Of a DNA stretch of 64,000 nucleotides, positions 61,363-64,000 are shown in pieces. Position 1 is the first letter of the stretch. Every line of letters begins with the position of its first letter. A program made the translations under genes and the position numbers. The DNA is taken from NCBI RefSeq assembly GCF_013410345.1, contig NZ_JACCFJ010000001.1, positions 3,447,001-3,511,000 of the forward strand, given 5' to 3'. The stretch comes from Saccharopolyspora hordei. Its GTDB lineage: Bacteria; Actinomycetota; Actinomycetes; Mycobacteriales; Pseudonocardiaceae. The notes under the pieces are model-generated. The model searched no databases. It saw only the letters and a list, made by a program, of their open reading frames with translations, and had not been told where the DNA came from.

Positions 61363-62466
61363 GTGGTCACTCCCGCCCCCGTCGACGCCCCGGTCGAGGG
61401 CCGCCGCCGTCGCACCGAGTTCCACCCGCTGCGGGTCAGCGCGGTGGAGCGGCTGTGCGAGGACGCGGTCGCGGTGAGCTTCGACGTCCCCCCGGACCTG
61501 GCCGAGGAGTTCGCCTTCCGGCCCGGGCAGTCCCTGACGCTGCGGCGGTTCGTCGACGGCCGCGAGGAGCGCCGGTCGTACTCGATCTGCGCGCCCCGCG
61601 GAGCGGCGCCGCGCATCGGGGTGCGCCTGGTGCCCGGTGGGCTGTTCTCCAGCTGGCTGGTGCGGGAGGTCCGGCCCGGCGACGAGGTCGAGGTGCTGCC
61701 GCCCACCGGCGGTTTCACCGCGGACCTGAGCGCGGACGAGCGGCACGTGTGCCTCGCGGCCGGCTCGGGGATCACCCCGGTGCTGTCCATCGCGGCCAGC
61801 GTGCTGCGCGACACCGAGGGCACGGTCACGCTGCTCTACGGCAACCGCCGCAGCGACACCGTGATGTTCGCCGACGAGCTGGCCGACCTGAAGGACCGCT
61901 ACCCGGCCAGGCTGGAGCTGGTGCACGTGCTCTCCCGGGAGCCGCGGGAGTCCGAGCTGTTCACCGGCCGGCTGGACGCGGAGAAGGTCCGGGCGCTGCT
62001 GTCCACGGTGGTCGACCCCGGCGCGGTGGACCAGTGGTGGTTGTGCGGGCCGTTCGGGATGGTCACCAGCGCGCGGGAGGTGCTGCGGGACAGCGGGGTG
62101 GCCGCCGAGCGCATCCACCAGGAGCTGTTCTACGTCGAGGACACCCCACCGGAGCCGGCCCGCCACGAGGAACCGACGCTCGAGGGCCCGACCAGCGACG
62201 TCACGGTGGTGCTCGACGGGCGGTCCACCCCGATGACCCTGCCGCGCGACGTGCCGGTCCTGGACGCCGCCCAGCGCGTCCGCCCGGACCTGCCGTTCGC
62301 GTGCAAGGGCGGCGTGTGCGGCACCTGCCGCGCCAAGGTCACCTGCGGGTCGGTCCGGATGCGCCGCAACTTCGCCCTGGAGGAGTCCGAGGTGGAGCAG
62401 GGCTTCGTGCTCACCTGCCAGTCCCTGCCCACCAGCGACGAGGTCACGGTCGACTTCGACGCCTGA
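61363..62466 (+). CDS. paaE: Phenylacetyl-CoA epoxidase reductase PaaE
   Basis: A 367-residue reductase: FAD-binding RRSYSICAPRGAAPRIGVRL, NAD-binding LAAGSGITPVLSIAASVLRD, GPFGMV, and a C-terminal plant-type 2Fe-2S domain with FACKGGVCGTCRAKVTCGSV and LTCQSLP. It feeds electrons from NADPH to the PaaAC diiron centre. GTG directly follows the paaD stop. Confidence 0.95.
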   Translation: MVTPAPVDAPVEGRRRRTEFHPLRVSAVERLCEDAVAVSFDVPPDLAEEFAFRPGQSLTLRRFVDGREERRSYSICAPRGAAPRIGVRLVPGGLFSSWLVREVRPGDEVEVLPPTGGFTADLSADERHVCLAAGSGITPVLSIAASVLRDTEGTVTLLYGNRRSDTVMFADELADLKDRYPARLELVHVLSREPRESELFTGRLDAEKVRALLSTVVDPGAVDQWWLCGPFGMVTSAREVLRDSGVAAERIHQELFYVEDTPPEPARHEEPTLEGPTSDVTVVLDGRSTPMTLPRDVPVLDAAQRVRPDLPFACKGGVCGTCRAKVTCGSVRMRRNFALEESEVEQGFVLTCQSLPTSDEVTVDFDA

Positions 62467-62505
62467 CCGGCGGCGCCGCGCCCGGCGCGGCGGCGCCGGT
62501 CAGGC
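62461..62505. terminator. Very strong bidirectional hairpin at the paaE stop
   Basis: Outer arms GCCTGACCGGCG (62461-62472) and CGCCGGTCAGGC (62494-62505) pair perfectly; after one mismatch CGCCGCG (62474-62480) and CGCGGCG (62486-62492) continue the stem to a 5-base loop. The left arm includes the paaE stop codon. It separates paaE and ku. Confidence 0.8.
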
Positions 62506-62518
62506 GCGGGCGCGGCGC

Positions 62519-63487
62519 TCAGGAGGCCTTCTCGCGGCGGCGACCGCCGGTGGGCTTCTCGGTGGTCGCGTCGGCGATGGCGCGTTCCAGGTCGGCGCGC
62601 TTCATCTTGGACCGGCCCTTGATGCCGAGCTCCTTGGCGCGGTCGTCGAGCTCGTGCTTGCTCAGGTCGGACAGGTCCGCGCCGCCGCTCGCCTTCCGCG
62701 GGCCGCGGCCCCTGCGGGCCTCGTCGACGCTGCGCCGCAGCGCCTCGGTGAGGTCGATGACGTCGGTCGGCTGCGGCGGGGCCTCCGCGGCCGCCACCTC
62801 GCCGCCGCGGGCCTTCTCCGCGAGCAGCTCCTCCACCCGGGCGGTGTAGGTGTCCTCGTACTCCTCGGGGTCCCACGGGCCGCTCATCGACTCGATGATC
62901 GTGGTGGCCATCTGCAGCTCCTTCTCCGACGGAGCCGCCTGCTCGGGCTGGTCGCCGATGATGTCGGCGGGGTCGCGGATCTCGTCGGCGAAGTACAGCG
63001 TGTTCAGTGCCAGCACGTCGGTGTCGGCGCGCACCGCGGTCAGGTACTGCTTGCCCCGCAGCACGAAGGTCGCGATGCCGGCCCGCCCGGTGTCCTGCAT
63101 GGCCCGGCGCAGCAGGTTGTACGGCCGGAAGTGCTCTCTGCTGTTGGGCGCCAGCCAGTAGGTCTTCTGGAAGTGCACCGGGTCGATCTCGGCGAGGTCG
63201 ACGAAGGTGGTGATGTCGATGGTGCGCGAGCGGCCCGGCGCGATCTCGTCCAGTTCGGACTGCTCGACGGTGATGACGCCGCCGTCGTGCTCGCGGCCCT
63301 TGACGATGTCGTCGTAGCCGACTTCCTCGCCGGTGCGCTCGTTGACCCGCTTGTACCGGATCCGGTCGGTGGTGCCGCGCTGGTACTGGTGGAACTGCAC
63401 GGTGTGGTCCTCGGTCGCGGCGTAGAGGCCGACCGGGATGGTCACCAGGCCGAAGTTGATCGAACCGGTCCAGATCTTGCGCGGCAT
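62519..63487 (-). CDS. ku: Non-homologous end-joining DNA-binding protein Ku
   Basis: A 322-residue bacterial Ku: PRKIWTGSINFGLVTIPVGL at the N-terminus, KRVNERTGEEVGYDDIVKG, RTIDITTFVDLAEIDPVHFQ, KTYWLAPNSREHFRPYNLLR. It has a lysine/arginine-rich C-terminal extension with an HeH/SAP-like helical pair (SDLSKHELDDRAKELGIKGR). It binds DNA ends and recruits LigD, which is not in the window. GGGAGG precedes the ATG. Confidence 0.93.
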   Translation of the reverse strand: MPRKIWTGSINFGLVTIPVGLYAATEDHTVQFHQYQRGTTDRIRYKRVNERTGEEVGYDDIVKGREHDGGVITVEQSELDEIAPGRSRTIDITTFVDLAEIDPVHFQKTYWLAPNSREHFRPYNLLRRAMQDTGRAGIATFVLRGKQYLTAVRADTDVLALNTLYFADEIRDPADIIGDQPEQAAPSEKELQMATTIIESMSGPWDPEEYEDTYTARVEELLAEKARGGEVAAAEAPPQPTDVIDLTEALRRSVDEARRGRGPRKASGGADLSDLSKHELDDRAKELGIKGRSKMKRADLERAIADATTEKPTGGRRREKAS

Positions 63488-63571
63488 GGCAGCCTCCCAT
63501 CGCCCTGCCTCCACGATGCGGTCGCGGCGGCAAGATCGCAGCACTCACCTGGTCGCCCCGGTGGGCCCCGG

Positions 63572-64000
63572 TCAGCGCGGGACGACCCGGTGGGTGCCGT
63601 CCGCGAGCCGCTCGGTCCGGCCCTCGCGGGCGAGCAGTTCGAGCAGCGGGACCGCCACGCGCCGCGAGGTGCCCAGCGCGCGCCGGGCCTGGCTGAGCGT
63701 GAACGGCTCGGGCAGCGTGGCGAGCCGGTCGAGCGCCGCCTGCTCGGCGCCGGGCAGCAGCACCAGGCCGGGGGCCACCCGCAGCAGGTGGCCGGTGCGC
63801 GCGGCGGCGGCCAGCTCGCGGTCCCCGAGGCCCAGGTCGCGCAGCTCCTCGGCGGTGGGCGCCTGGAAGGGACGGTCGCGCAGCGCGTCGCGGACGGCGG
63901 ACACCGCGCGGTGGACGTGCTCGGGCAGGTCCGGGCGGTGCAGGCGCAGCCGACCGCCCCGCACCGCGATCCCGGCGGTGTCGGCGACCTCCGCCACCAG
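63572..64000 (-). CDS. selB: SelB-like selenocysteine elongation factor, C-terminal part (continues past window)
   Basis: The frame is open to the right edge; 142 codons are seen. The last winged-helix text FTLSQARRALGTSRRVAVPL, LELLAREGRTERLADGTHRV matches the SECIS-binding C-terminal winged helix of SelB, with another winged helix upstream (ELAAAARTGHLLRVAPGLVL). The GTPase domains must lie beyond 64000. Its presence suggests selenocysteine use; selA, selD and tRNA-Sec are not in the window. Confidence 0.85.
   Translation of the reverse strand: MVAEVADTAGIAVRGGRLRLHRPDLPEHVHRAVSAVRDALRDRPFQAPTAEELRDLGLGDRELAAAARTGHLLRVAPGLVLLPGAEQAALDRLATLPEPFTLSQARRALGTSRRVAVPLLELLAREGRTERLADGTHRVVPR

Noticed and set aside
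1-64000. Mobile elements, CRISPR arrays, rRNA
   Set aside because: No transposase, integrase or phage protein, no spaced direct-repeat array and no rRNA-like stretch seen on either strand.

Overview
The window is 64 kb of very GC-rich actinobacterial chromosome. Strong third-position G/C bias, frequent GTG starts, GGAGG-type ribosome sites and long antisense shadow frames all point that way. The gene content (FxsA/FxsT-type peptide system, PptH-like phosphoesterase, actinobacterial paa cluster, Ku, SelB, short 'HVDL..RV' sulfur leader peptides) fits a Pseudonocardiales-type actinomycete such as Saccharopolyspora or Amycolatopsis. The genus is an inference. I see no insertion sequence, phage, CRISPR array, rRNA or tRNA.

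Layout. 1-3454: the end of an FxSxx-type RiPP locus (TPR protein FxsT, HExxH peptide hydroxylase, short precursor-like peptide). 3711-6614: TetR/amidase pair and a PptH-like phosphoesterase. 7459-11746: acetoin dehydrogenase operon acoXABC with a 30-bp inverted repeat in its leader. 11910-19686: accessory enzymes, a TauE/SafE permease, a WYL regulator, a UvrA-like gene with a frameshift and a lytic transglycosylase lipoprotein. 19762-22590: ykoEDC-type HMP/thiamine ECF transporter under a TPP riboswitch. 22800-26569: a sulfonate module (MHS-family transporter, degenerate RibB paralogue, SsuD) in which the transporter and ssuD each have their own cysteine-type leader peptide. 26689-41542: several small catabolic operons (MaoC/HTD2 hydratase, MmgE/PrpD, acyl-CoA dehydrogenase, GntR; flavin monooxygenase; LysR/PrpF/MatC; CoA-transferase; LysR; MHS transporter) that look like import and CoA-dependent breakdown of organic acids. 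41773-53541: housekeeping and accessory genes (RluA, GNAT, MFS pumps, 4-OT tautomerase, U32/IclR pair, Usp, SDR, S8 protease, phytoene synthase). 53972-62466: the phenylacetate pathway (paaR-paaK-paaI divergent from paaZABCDE). 62519-64000: Ku and the end of SelB.

How it works together. Regulation can be read at many promoters as repeated or palindromic sites: a TetR operator at the amidase, a 21-bp LysR site at both the CoA-transferase and MHS promoters, paired GGCCGTACAAAC boxes at the HTD2/PrpD divergent promoter, and a 15-bp motif at both paa promoters with a weaker copy at paaR. The most unusual parts are the sulfonate module with two attenuator leaders, and the RiPP locus whose precursor-like peptide lacks the expected FxSxx C-terminus.
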